DNA of 64,000 bases from Euclidia mi (Eukaryota; Arthropoda; Insecta; Lepidoptera; Erebidae). Positions within the stretch are counted from its first letter, which is position 1. Every line of letters begins with the position of its first letter. The position numbers were made by a program, and so were the translations under genes. The notes below the pieces were generated by a model that was given only the letters and a program-made list of their open reading frames with translations, did not search any database and had not been told where the DNA came from. The stretch lies in contig OX123193.2 of the NCBI GenBank assembly GCA_944739405.2, positions 14,248,519-14,312,518 of the forward strand, written 5' to 3'. This document shows positions 1 to 9,318 of this stretch, piece by piece.

Positions 1-144
1 ACAAAAATGATGTTTGTGAGCTAATGTTGATATTTCCAAAGATATGACTATTTATTTCCATCACACTTTTAGGCTTTGGAGTGGACAGTCGACTTTGTAT
101 AAAATTATTTTTTGTTTGCTAATAACATGCACGATCTATTGTTT

Positions 145-320
145 CATAACATTGTAAATGACTATTGTGACTATCTTAACTTAATAATACCTACTTAGTT
201 AGCATTATTGATAGATAAAGTAAAATATCATTGAGAGAATAAAGCAAGAACGGCGTGTTTAGAGTTGTGATTTAATAGTTACATTCGTAGAATAATCAAA
301 TAACTTACAGGATAAAATCA
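145..320 (+). repeat. Dispersed repeat family Y, left part of copy 1
   Basis: This stretch matches 32536-32716 closely, for example in gactattgtgactatctta and the later gaacggcgtgttta. The class is not recognised. The similarity stops near 320 and resumes near 985, so about 660 bases separate the two halves here, against about 40 in the other copy. Confidence 0.6.
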
Positions 321-975
321 AATTCTTTTAGTCCACTTAACACTTCACTGTTTCCTCACACATAACCTCTTTTCACTGTTTCAAAAGCAGCTAATATCTT
401 AATTAACTCCTCGGCACTTGTTGTCTTCTCACATCAAACTACTGATTTAATATTTCCCCCAGTGAAAAAGTCCGGGGCGACAAGTCAACATCAAGATGAT
501 GCAGAACGTTCCATACCGGCGCCGTCATGTTGATAATTACTCATTTTGTAAATAAACAAGTGAACTTTTAAAAATGTTTTTCGCAACTCTCGCTGACAGA
601 TTCCCGATGGATGGTGGACTATATGGCGATGCGCTTAGACGAGTTATACTTGTCATAACTCGTCTAAGCGCATCGCCAGCGCTTGTCATTGGCCAGCGCG
701 GGCGATACATTACGTCTCGCTCTTGCCTGTTGATTATTATGAAAGCGAAAGATAGATGATGGATATTTTGGTGGTAAATTGTATGATCATGTCTTTCGCC
801 GTCTATTGTGTTGTATTAATGTGTGCGTTCGTGTGACCCAACGTGGAACCATTAAACAAATGCATTTTAAAAGAAGGCGTTCTGCTTTGACTTAAGGTTT
901 ACTTTCGTATATTTCAACTTTTCAAATAAATGAGTGACTATAATTTACGTTATATTTATTATTTTATAACAAAAA
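321..975. other. Unassigned spacer between the two halves of repeat Y
   Basis: No convincing gene. It is either an insertion into repeat Y or material lost from the other copy. It contains the perfect hairpin at 624-678. The open frame at 574-759 crosses the hairpin and resembles nothing I know, so I do not call it a gene. Confidence 0.45.
624..678. repeat. Perfect 24-bp inverted repeat with 7-nt loop
   Basis: Bases 624-647 are the exact reverse complement of 655-678, with loop acttgtc at 648-654. The short loop and perfect arms suggest a recent inverted duplication rather than an old transposon end. A structured RNA is possible but nothing else supports one. Confidence 0.9.
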
Positions 976-984
976 AAATATATT

Positions 985-1072
985 AAAAATGACAGAAATG
1001 GATTCAGTAGCCGATTCTGAACAAAATACTTTCAGGAAGTGCGTTTAATATGTTACATGTTGTATACCGATA
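985..1072 (+). repeat. Dispersed repeat family Y, right part of copy 1
   Basis: Matches 32778-32866 almost base for base. The + strand can be read as M-S/T-E-M-D-S-V-A-D-S-E-Q in both copies, so this may be the remnant of a coding element. No family recognised. Confidence 0.6.
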
Positions 1073-1343
1073 TATGAATGAATTATGGCGAATTTATCCA
1101 AATAATTTATGTTAATCGAATTCTGTCACAAAGACCTGCTCTTTGAATATTCTAAAATAGTTTACCTTCTGCAACGAATAACCGCTGATTTCGCCAAATG
1201 TATGTCAGTCGCATCACATTTGTGTATTTACTCGTAGGCTAATAGGTAATTATTTACAAAGAATTAATATACATAAAACTATTTGTGTTGATGTGTTTTG
1301 TAGAAAACGACAATCATTCTAGTAAATCACAAAGTACTTACAG

Positions 1344-1537
1344 AAATCGAGTGAATACCGGTGTCAAGTGTCGTCAATAGCGGGAACGAACTCAGCAAGT
1401 GTGACTGTTTGGGCACTTGGGGTTGACGATGAAGCGTGTAAGAGTGAAGTGGCCAGGGGCATACACTGGCCCAAGACTGCCCCTGGAGCCCATACGTCAG
1501 CGGCCTGCCCACCAGGGTATAGTGGTGAAACTTCTAG
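1344..1537 (+). CDS. ADGRA3: ADGRA exon a: end of Ig domain, first half of HRM domain
   Basis: Acceptor ttacag at 1338-1343, donor gtaatt at 1538. The reading starts S-S-E-Y-R-C-Q-V-S-S, the usual last strand of an Ig domain. It then runs into A-C-K-S-E-V and A-C-P-P-G-Y-S-G-E-T-S, the front of a hormone-receptor domain. An acceptor at 1303 would put a stop in frame at 1320, so 1344 is preferred. Confidence 0.85.
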
Positions 1538-4500
1538 GTAATTTTCAGTTTTTTTTTAATTTTAGCAGACCAGTGCCATAACCATTTTAGAAGTGACGAA
1601 AATAGTATGATTTACATTAACAACCATTGAAAGCTACAAGTTTTAATCCACTGTGTTTAGTTTTATTTCAGAATCTCCATTTAGCTAATAAGTATTAACC
1701 TTCATAATTAAAACTTTTACAAAATTGCACAATATAGTCAGTATTAATTTTTTGGCATAGATTCTGCGAGCCCAAAACTGGACAACACGGCGTCAAATGG
1801 AAGGTGCCTGATTTTGCTGGTTGCGTCGCTAATTCCCTAAAGGATATATATGATCAGGTAATATTGCATTTAACCAGCGTGTCATAAAGAAAATCACTAT
1901 TATGCATTTTAACACAATTTTTGTTTTAGTTCCTCCTCATCTCCTACGGTTACTCCTGGGGTAAATTATCAGACGTAACGCAGCAGTACTTGTCGATACT
2001 CCGTTATCTCCCTTTACACCCCGGGGCAGGAGTAACTCCACTAGATCACACCACACACATGCTACAGTACCTATTGTCCAGCGTAGGGAAACACGCAGAC
2101 AGACAGCACAGTGCGTCTCATTTGCTCAATATATTCGACCACCTGCTTTCACAATCGGATGCTTTCCTGGATGAGCAGGTAGGTTAGAAAGTACTATCTT
2201 GATTTAAGAAGTATTACGTTTGGAAGATAGACGGATTTTTATTTTACAGAAAATCTACGACCTTCAAAATGCCATAGCTCTTACAGCAAGTATGAGAAGT
2301 ACGTTACCAAAGCGTTGGCATTCCTTCACGCTCACCACTGAAACGATACTGACTGGCACTGTACACTTTGAGATACGAAACGCTGTCGAGTTTGCTGATG
2401 AATGGTTGCTGACCTCAGCAGGAGTGGAATTACTCGCGAGAACCAATGAGAGGCTAAACGCTACCGTAGTTATTGCTCAGTATCATGATTTGGGAGACAG
2501 GCTGCCGTCACTGAGGACTGCTATTGAATTTCTGTAAGTAATCATGTTTCTGCTCTGTTTTTTTTAAATCTCGGAAAACCTTATATTCCTCTGTATGTTA
2601 CAGAGGGGGCCGAGAGGTACAATACACAGTATGCTCTCAGCAGATACAAGTGTTCGTCAACGGTCCAGCATTTGACAACACTTTGCAAAATACGGTCACG
2701 TTAGTTTTCAAACACTTCAGGAACTACAGTATAGATGGTGAGTAATTCTGTAAAATTATTATTAATCTGCTCTGAATGATGTTTTTACTGTATTTTTACC
2801 TTGGAAGCTCGCTAAGACGGGCCGGTTTGGTCGGTTGATATGAATGCCGTCTAAGGGCTAACAATTAACCGCACACATCCAGGTATGCAGGTAGATGTTT
2901 AAAGCTCTTATGTTATAAAAAATATTTAGTGATAAATATTCGCCTCTTTTCCCATCATCTGGTCCTTATCTTTGTTTCTCATCAGTATTGATAGTTTGAG
3001 TATGTGTGTACTGAGAGCCCACTTTTATTTTTGCGGATTTTTGCAGTTTAACGAACAACAGTGCTTAGTAAAAGTTGCGGAAATATTTGTTAAACGAATA
3101 TTAGAGTTTGTAAAGACATAATTAAAAAAATACAGACAAAAACAAAATAAGAACCAGTGACAAGATAAATACAGATGGATAATATAAAAAAATTACTAAG
3201 CACTGAAAGGCTCCAGATTTTTGTAATTGTTGTATTTAATTATATTTTAAACAAATAGCATTTGCATAGTGTGTGAACTGAGGGCCCACCAACAAAAACG
3301 TTAAGTGTACAATATTTACCACTATTTGTGTTCTTTCCTTAGTTTTAAAATTTTCCTTGTAATTTTTACTAAAGGTTGGCTATTGAATATTTAATGTGCA
3401 TGTTATAATTTATTAATTATGAGATAAATTTATGTGGTCCCTCAGGGACCACAGAAAGACGTTTGCTTTTTTTTATTATCTATTCACATTAGGTTTTTAA
3501 TGGTGTGTAGATGTTTATTCATGTTTTACTAAAGTTCTATAATCAAAATTTGTTGGTGAACTCATTATATTTCTAGATTTGGGAGCTTATGTGTGTGAAC
3601 TGAGGGACCCACTTAAGACGGTATATTTTTTAAATTATGTCTTTACAAACTCTAATATTCGTTTTACAATTATTTCCACAACTTTTATTAAGCACTGTTG
3701 ATAGTTAAACTGCAAAAATCCGCAAAAATAAAAGTGGGCTCTCAGCACACACACACACACGATAGTTAAAAATCCGCCAAAGAAAATCAATATACATCTG
3801 TTGTCTAAGAACTTATAGAGCTTCCTATTATCATAATCTATCCTATAACCTTATTTTAAATTGTCTTTCGGAATATATACCACGTACCTTTGTTGGGAGT
3901 AACCGATATTTCGGCTGTACATGCGTGAACATGGCGTGACAGTGCCCAAATATTGGTTACTACGGTACTGGTAAAATAAGTTTAAATGACCACGAAAGTT
4001 TACACACTCTACGGTTTTCTACGACAAATATTTTTCTGTAAAGGCTGTACGATTGTGGAATTCGTTGCCTGAGACAATAAGACAGGCTCAATCATTTACA
4101 TTATTTAAGAAACTTGTCACCAAACACTATGTTGCAGATACTCCATGACTACTCTTTTAAACTTGCACTGATATTGTATTTATTTATGGTATCTATTTAT
4201 ACATTTAAATTGTATTATTTATGGTATCTATTTATATATTTTATAAAGTATATGTTTATGTATGTTGTAATATTAGTATGTAAGTAAATAGTATTATTAT
4301 TAGTTTTGTTGAGCTCTTTAGGATACACTATTCCATTAAGTATACCTACACCATTACCTACCCATTCTATCAGTCACTCAATTATGTATTCCATTCTTGG
4401 TTATCTGGAAGAAATCGCATTTTGCGATAAGACCGCCCTTGTACCACTAGTTTTAAGTTGTTTGTAATTTGATCACTGTATTCTTGTATCTTTTTGTTTT

Positions 4501-7500
4501 TCTGGTGACCAATAAAGAGTTTCAATCAAATCAATCAATCAACCATCAGATAAAGTACATATTAGTAGTGACTGTAGGTATTCTAGGCCTTTAGTTTGTC
4601 TTTGATCTTAAAATAGTTTATTATTATTTAAGCGTCAAAAATAGCGTGTGGTCTTCGATCAATGGACACACCTGGTACTTGGAGCATGACGATGTGTGAC
4701 GTGCGTGTATCTAGTGCGCCACGGACAACTTGCCGCTGCCGTGGCGTCGGCACTGTAGCGCTGTTCACCCGAGCCACTCAGACAACCGTGAGTGCAGGTT
4801 ATCATAATTCTTCAAGAAATGGAACATCTGGTAGCCTGACTTCTATGCATTTATATTGTTCTTTCATTTATTCAGGTCGACACAGAGAAGGAGCTGCGCG
4901 GTGTGGTTGTCATCAGCGTGAGTGTTGGAGGTGCTCTGTGTCTGTGCGTTTGCGCCCTACAGCTATTGAGTATAGCGCCAATGACGGCACGGAGCCAAGA
5001 CGCTATGCTGCCTATGTTGCTTAGGGCTGGTACTGCCGCTGGACACGCTGTTTCTATGTTTGCGCTGCTGCACTGTGATACGCAAGATACTGCCTGCCCG
5101 GGAGCGCTGGGGTGGGTGTTGGCGGCATGCTGGTGTGCGTCCTGTGCAGCGTTGTGTGCGCAGCCGTTACTATTACACGCAGAACTGGCGGGAAGAGGAC
5201 AGCGTACTCATTCCGTAGGATTACTAGCAGGTTAGTATATCGTAGTAGTAATTATAAAATTGACTAATTTGTATACAATCAAGGTTATAGATCTTGCCGT
5301 TTTTTCGTAGGTGTGTGTATACTAACCTGCCTGTGTGCTCGACTTTGGGGTGGGGCGCCACTGCAACCGCACTCTGCAGCGGGTACTGTATACTTTGGTG
5401 GCGTCGCACTACTGACAACACTCGCGCTCGCGCTAGCTCTCTGTGCGCGAAGGATATTACGCCACGTCACACACAAACTGCCACCTGATCGAAGAGCTTA
5501 CATCAAAGACAGGTACGGAGTTACAATTCACAAAATAGTAAAGAGCATTTAAATGGCACTGTGTTTCATCTAAAGTTTCGGAAATGAATAAATTCTTTTT
5601 GAACTGGTCTATGCTTATACTTACCAATTTTCACAGTAGTATAATTCTCGGTTTATCATAGTGATTTCTATTATAATGACTGATTGCTTTTGTGAATGGT
5701 CGTCTGCCGTAAGCGCTTCAAATATTTATTTGTCTTATTTAGCAGGACTGGAACTAACTTAGTTTGTACGTATAACAGAAACGGCGTGGTGTGCAACACT
5801 TTGATGCTGCTGATGACGACGTCAGCGATACAGATAGCGGGCGTCGCGTACGTACAGCCGGGCGGACAAGGGCACACGCACGTCGCCGCGCTCTCCATCG
5901 CAGCGCTCGCTAATGTTAGTACTTAGAATATAAGGGTTACTTTAGTTAGAATAACAGCTGATTCTAGAAAAAAAATACCTTATTAACTGAAACTCAAAAT
6001 GAGGAATATTTTAAACGACTACCTCACGTGTTGTGGATTCAATCTCTGTGTGGGAAAACACTCTCCGTGATTCACAAATATGTAGTTTTTTCTACTCTTG
6101 GTGCTTTTTGTCCATTGAATGTATTTTTGGTTGTAATCCAAAAATACTTTGATTTTTATTGACGACCGGTTGGCGCAGCGGTAGTGTAAGCGACTGCTAC
6201 GCCGAAGGTCGCGGGTTCGATTCCCGCTCAATTAATATGTATGTATTTACAAAGAAAAGTATATGTGTATATTTATCCATTATCTAGTACCCATAGTACA
6301 AGCTGTGCTTAGTTTGGGACTAGATGGTGTTGTGTGAATGTGGTAGAATATTATTATTATAATTTCTTAAACGGATTTCATATTTTTTGTACCAAACCAC
6401 AAAATATTGTACATGTATCTGAACATATTGTATTATCTTATCTATAGTTTTAGTATCTTCTTTTTTATATATACCTTTTGTATAAACAGGGTGTCGCAAT
6501 GTTGGTCTATTACGTAATCCGTGATGAAGAATGTTTGCGAGCGGCGCGTCGCCTCTTGTCATCTTCTGACAATAGAGAATGGGCGGAGTCGCGTGCCGGC
6601 GATACTTCTCTTAGCTGTAAGTAGACTACTACACTGAACGGCATTAGTCATAATTATATTGTCAAGTGAATACAGTGTTATTGTTCTGTTTGTAGTGTAC
6701 ATAAAGCAAGCCGGCGAGGCAGAAAGTCACGGTGGTGTAGTTGATACGATAGAATCGTGTTCGTCACCCGTCTCGCCTGCTGTGTCGTACTGGCGGGCAC
6801 ATCCGCTTGATAGCCCCGTAACAATGCACAGGTAACTTAACTCTTATTAAAAGATAATATTAAAGTCCACTTGACCAGCAATTTTTTTTTAAGTTTCTTT
6901 AAATCAACCTCTTGCCTTTGATTTTGATCTTGTACAGTATAATGGTGAGAGATCTTGTTTTAACTTTTAGGCAATTTTATTCAATTTAGGATAATGAATA
7001 TGAGTAGTCTTAAACATATTTTGTTCACCACGATTTTACCTCCTCCCTGAACAAACGAACTAAATACGTGAATCTTTCAGGCGTCAATCAAATCCCGACA
7101 GTCGAGCTGACATAGTTCGCTGCGTGGAGTACAAGAGTCCTAGCCAATCAGGGCGGTCACGTGTCCAGGGGCCCGTGTGTGACTTGATTCCCTTGCGCGT
7201 GGCACGACAGTACCGCGCTGGGGATACAGTATGCTTGGAACTAAACACAAGACATGAGTCTCCGCCCGCGCCTGCGCATCCGCCTCTGCCTGTCGCAGGC
7301 AATGTGGACCCACCTTTCCCAGCGAAAGGGCGAGTGGATACAGCCCAGGTTGGTTTTAGTACTATCTGTTTTATTTAAATGTGCATTTATAACACCGATA
7401 ACTGTAGATTGAACGATCAAAAATTTATTTCACGATTTCCTAGCAAACATTTTTTTTACTTATCGAACTTTTTTACTCAATTGGTGTCATACGTATTTCA

Positions 7501-9158
7501 AAGATCCTTAAAAATAAGACTTGGCATCCGTTGGTGTTTATGGATCCAAACAGTCTATTTAACCCTAGAGTACTAATCTTATTTTTTTACCTTTTAATAC
7601 TAATGATCGCTCGGGAGGCTACTTCATATATGATACAAGATTTTAGAAAGCCTTTTTATTAAAAATTGTTTTAAATTTAACAAAATAATGAAGAAAGACC
7701 TTGTTTCTTTAAATGCAATGGCACATTTTCTATTAAATTATAATTTCAGTCTTAAAATCAACCTTAATTCTAACGTAACCCTTGTTTGAACAGTCTTTAG
7801 TATAATAATAATAAAAATTAAAAAGTCACATATAGCCTCTAATGTAGTATCTATTTTTTGTCCGTGTGGTGACGGATTAAGAATACGGATTGTCACCACC
7901 CCATATAATCCCATGGGTGTCGTAAGAGCCGACAGCGGGAGCATATTATGCAGAGAACAGCACTGTAAGATAAGGAAAACTGATATAAACCCTATACCAA
8001 CCCTTTTGGCCAGCGTGGTTTAGTAGGCCAATTCCTCCTTTCAAAGGAGAGGCCTAGTTCAGCAGTGGACTGTTAAAGGCTGATGATGATGTAGTATCTA
8101 AATTAAGTATATTTAAAATGTTATTTCACATAAAAGTAAAATTACCATTGTAATGATAAGATATTTGGCTTGACAGTAAATTAAAATCAGACTATATTTT
8201 TCTATCAAAACTACAGCAGTTTGGATCGAGATTGGGTTTGTAGAGCGACTTCTAACTCGGCGCTTGTACTTGCTTGTATTTGAGATGTTCGAGGAGGTAA
8301 ATCCAGATTGTTCGGAACAATACATGGAAGATCATCTTCAAGCTGGCACGAAGGATCAGCCACACTGTCGTCTGAATCGTAATCCTCAACGTAATCTTCA
8401 GTTTCACTGTCCGATTCTTCGTTTTCCAAATATTTTTTTATCTGGTTCTCATCGAGATTCATCTATGAAACAAAATAACCAATTCTCAGCTTTATACAAA
8501 TAAATAAAGAGATAATTGCAAAAAACTAAGAAACGGGATTGGTAAAAACTTACCTTTAATACTAATGATCGCCTCCCAGGCGACCGTGAGGTCAATAACT
8601 CGATACCTGCATATTCCCCGCTGAACCCGTGACCACTCTCCACTGCGTGCACTGTATTGGCGCGAACGCACTCCGCAATACAAAGACTTAATTAAAAAAT
8701 ATTCTTAAAAAATCAACCGAACGCGGCCTCTCAGGCGATGATTAGTATTCTAGGGTTAATGTCTGTATTATCAATATTTTATCATGGTAGATTCACCTAA
8801 AAGTTTCGAATTAATTATAGTTTTAAATCAAAGATTGTTTTATTGTTATCAGGAAACTTGTACAATCTGCGCAAAATCAAACCCAGACCTATCCAAGATC
8901 ACATCGCCGCCAATAAAGAGTTGTTTAAAGAAGAACTCTCGTGGCTTCACATCGAGCACCTCAATGCCGTCCATCGACACCATCGCCGAAGACACCGATA
9001 AGTCTGACATAGAACATGTCAACAGAATATGGAGCAAAGCTTACGACAACCCACAAACAGACAAAGTACTACATAAAATATCTCACGACTTAGATTTCTT
9101 ACTAAACAGAACGCATAGTAACAATACATCACCTCATATAGAAAAGCCACCCACTTAG
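1344..9158 (+). CDS. ADGRA3: Adhesion G-protein-coupled receptor, ADGRA (GPR123/124/125) type, 3' part of gene
   Basis: Thirteen exons join in frame: 1344-1537, 1761-1857, 1930-2178, 2250-2533, 2604-2737, 4645-4787, 4876-5230, 5311-5512, 5746-5914, 6490-6616, 6696-6831, 7081-7348 and 8853-9158. They total 2664 nt, or 887 codons plus stop. Every junction keeps GT..AG and phase. Domain order is Ig end, HRM domain, GAIN-like region, GPS, seven membrane segments and a long cytoplasmic tail. Ig plus HRM ahead of an adhesion 7TM is typical of ADGRA receptors, which in vertebrates act in Wnt and planar-polarity signalling at the plasma membrane. That role is family knowledge and is not shown here. 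The GPS lacks the His-Leu-Ser/Thr cleavage triad, so autoproteolysis is unlikely. The start codon, signal peptide and any leucine-rich repeats would lie left of the window. The A3 label is approximate, since insects usually have a single ADGRA-type gene. Confidence 0.85.
1761..1857 (+). CDS. ADGRA3: ADGRA exon b: second half of HRM domain
   Basis: Begins one base into a codon. Encodes F-C-E-P-K-T-G followed by W-K-V-P-D-F-A-G-C-V. The W..PDF..C pattern is the hallmark that closes hormone-receptor domains. Donor gtaata at 1858. Confidence 0.88.
1930..2178 (+). CDS. ADGRA3: ADGRA exon c: GAIN-like region
   Basis: Eighty-three whole codons after a tttttgttttag acceptor, donor gtaggt. Mostly helical-looking sequence (Q-Q-Y-L-S-I-L-R-Y-L, then H-M-L-Q-Y-L-L-S-S-V), fitting the helical subdomain N-terminal to the GPS. 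No catalytic motif. Confidence 0.82.
2250..2533 (+). CDS. ADGRA3: ADGRA exon d: GAIN-like region
   Basis: Starts K-I-Y-D-L-Q-N-A-I after a ttttacag acceptor. The donor gtaagt splits a Leu codon (CT|A). One N-glycosylation sequon is visible (N-A-T in E-R-L-N-A-T-V), consistent with an extracellular position. Confidence 0.84.
2604..2737 (+). CDS. ADGRA3: ADGRA exon e: GAIN-like beta strands
   Basis: Starts within the split Leu codon and encodes G-G-R-E-V-Q-Y-T-V through V-T-L-V-F-K-H-F-R-N-Y-S. Alternating hydrophobic strands of this kind precede the GPS in adhesion receptors. Donor gtgagt after the first base of a codon. Confidence 0.83.
3003..3750. repeat. Intronic element with ~130-bp inverted-repeat arms
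   Basis: The left arm (about 3003-3134) is matched in reverse complement by 3621-3750 at roughly nine bases in ten. Shared blocks include gagagcccacttttattt and ttagagtttgtaaagacata. Related ctgagg-g-cccac motifs recur inside near 3274, 3445 and 3598. It is probably a non-autonomous DNA transposon with long terminal repeats. Both arms lie in one intron of the receptor gene, so the transcript could fold into a long hairpin. Confidence 0.8.
4020..4541 (+). mobile_element. CR1/Jockey-type LINE, 5'-truncated 3' end
   Basis: The frame ending at the TGA at 4146-4148 reads V-R-L-W-N-S-L-P-E-T-I-R, then a short K-rich tail. This is the usual C-terminus of CR1/L2/Jockey ORF2 proteins. A 3' UTR of about 370 bases follows, with AATAAA at 4511, ending in a tcaa-type simple repeat (4522-4541) as expected of a LINE tail. 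It lies in sense orientation within receptor intron 5. Confidence 0.75.
4645..4787 (+). CDS. ADGRA3: ADGRA exon f: GPS region lacking the cleavage triad
   Basis: Reads A-C-G-L-R-S-M-D..W-S-M-T-M-C-D-V, then T-T-C-R-C-R-G-V-G-T-V-A-L-F. The Cys spacing and the closing C-x-C plus hydrophobic strand fit a GPS. Where cleaved receptors have H-L-T/S this protein has G-V-G, so self-cleavage is not expected. Acceptor aaatag at 4639-4644, donor gtgagt. Confidence 0.84.
4876..5230 (+). CDS. ADGRA3: ADGRA exon g: membrane segments 1-3 and start of 4
   Basis: Three hydrophobic stretches are clear: G-V-V-V-I-S-V-S-V-G-G-A-L, then M-L-L-R-A-G-T-A-A-G-H-A-V, then G-W-V-L-A-A-C-W-C-A-S-C-A. Basic or polar loops separate them. 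The exon ends as segment 4 begins. Unusually Cys-rich membrane segments. Acceptor ttcag, donor gttagt. Confidence 0.86.
5311..5512 (+). CDS. ADGRA3: ADGRA exon h: membrane segments 4-5
   Basis: Finishes segment 4 (V-C-I-L-T-C-L-C-A), passes a short loop, then encodes a long segment 5 with G-G-V-A-L-L-T-T-L-A-L-A-L-A-L. A basic third intracellular loop follows (R-R-I-L-R-H-V-T-H-K). Donor gtacgg splits an Arg codon. Confidence 0.86.
5746..5914 (+). CDS. ADGRA3: ADGRA exon i: membrane segments 6 and 7a
   Basis: Segment 6 is visible as L-M-L-L-M-T-T-S-A-I-Q-I-A-G-V-A. Segment 7 starts with H-V-A-A-L-S-I-A-A-L-A-N. Acceptor tagcag, donor gttagt, ending on a codon boundary. Confidence 0.86.
6161..6360 (+). 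mobile_element. tRNA-derived SINE-A, internally deleted copy
   Basis: The head carries an A-box-like ggttggcgcagcgg and a B-box ggttcgattcc, typical of RNA polymerase III promoters taken from a tRNA. The tail is an att simple repeat. Compared with the copies at 24612 and 58954 it lacks about 60 bases after the head. It sits in sense orientation in a receptor intron. Confidence 0.82.
6490..6616 (+). CDS. ADGRA3: ADGRA exon j: end of segment 7 and start of cytoplasmic tail
   Basis: Reads G-V-A-M-L-V-Y-Y-V-I-R-D-E-E-C, closing the seventh membrane segment, then a charged tail. Acceptor aaacag at 6484-6489, donor gtaagt at 6617. Confidence 0.86.
6696..6831 (+). CDS. ADGRA3: ADGRA exon k: cytoplasmic tail
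   Basis: Encodes a Ser/Pro-rich stretch (S-C-S-S-P-V-S-P-A-V-S-Y-W) with no recognised domain. Acceptor tttgtag, donor gtaact splitting an Arg codon. Confidence 0.8.
7081..7348 (+). CDS. ADGRA3: ADGRA exon l: cytoplasmic tail
   Basis: Eighty-nine codons plus one base. Pro-rich toward the end (S-P-P-A-P-A-H-P-P-L-P-V). Acceptor tctttcag, donor gttggt. It is followed by the 1.5-kb last intron that holds the piggyBac remnant. Confidence 0.8.
7854..8088 (+). mobile_element. SINE-R copy 1 nested in the piggyBac element
   Basis: Flanked by the perfect 12-bp duplication atgtagtatcta (7842-7853 and 8089-8100). Runs from ccgtgtggtgacgg to a gat-repeat tail. Just before the tail it has gcctagttcagcagtggac, closely like the 3' end of the RTE-type LINE at 36643. 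No clear tRNA-type promoter boxes. Confidence 0.85.
8211..8462 (-). pseudogene. piggyBac transposase, N-terminal remnant
   Basis: An 83-codon frame starts M-N-L-D-E-N-Q-I and is very acidic (E-E-S-D-S-E-T-E-D-Y and D-Y-D-S-D-D-S), like the N-terminal region of piggyBac transposases. The DDD catalytic core and zinc finger are absent. The piggyBac call rests mainly on the enclosing TTAA/CCCTAGA ends. Confidence 0.6.
8853..9158 (+). CDS. ADGRA3: ADGRA exon m: final exon with stop codon
   Basis: Acceptor ttatcag at 8846-8852. The frame encodes a polar Ser/Thr-rich cytoplasmic tail (G-F-T-S-S-T-S-M-P-S-I-D-T-I-A-E-D) and stops with TAG at 9156-9158. The last residues E-K-P-P-T do not form the PDZ-binding end known from vertebrate ADGRA2/3. 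Confidence 0.82.
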   Translation, partial: ETCTICAKSNPDLSKITSPPIKSCLKKNSRGFTSSTSMPSIDTIAEDTDKSDIEHVNRIWSKAYDNPQTDKVLHKISHDLDFLLNRTHSNNTSPHIEKPPT

Positions 9159-9183
9159 CACATTGTAGATAAATAATTGTAAA

Positions 9184-9318
9184 AATAAAGGAAACAGGGG
9201 TGCACTATGCCAGACTAGTTATGTAATGTAAATATTATAAATATATTGTATCCGTTAAGTTCATTTCTATTTTTTTACATTGATTATTGCCAAAGTTTGT
9301 ATCGAAACGAAGAATAAA
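9184..9318 (+). terminator. Candidate polyadenylation region of the receptor gene
   Basis: AATAAA occurs at 9184-9189, 26 bases after the stop, and again at 9313-9318, followed by a T/GT-rich stretch. Either could direct cleavage. The second has the better downstream context. Confidence 0.55.

Larger units (their letters stand above)
7563..8755 (-). mobile_element. Decayed piggyBac-like element in the last receptor intron
   Basis: Both ends start CCCTAGA read inward (ccctagagtactaatc on the left, the reverse of gattagtattctaggg on the right), and both are flanked by TTAA (7559-7562 and 8756-8759). That is the hallmark of piggyBac insertion. Subterminal aatactaatgatcgc motifs recur. At 1.19 kb it is about half the autonomous length and keeps only an N-terminal coding remnant. 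A SINE has since inserted at 7854-8088. Confidence 0.85.

Noticed and set aside
5224..5476. Reverse-strand frames over the receptor exons
   Set aside because: Shadows of the well-supported + strand exons.
6161..6232. tRNA gene candidate (also at 24612 and 58954)
   Set aside because: A- and B-box are present, but the sequence is joined to a constant body and att tail and recurs three times, so it is a SINE head.
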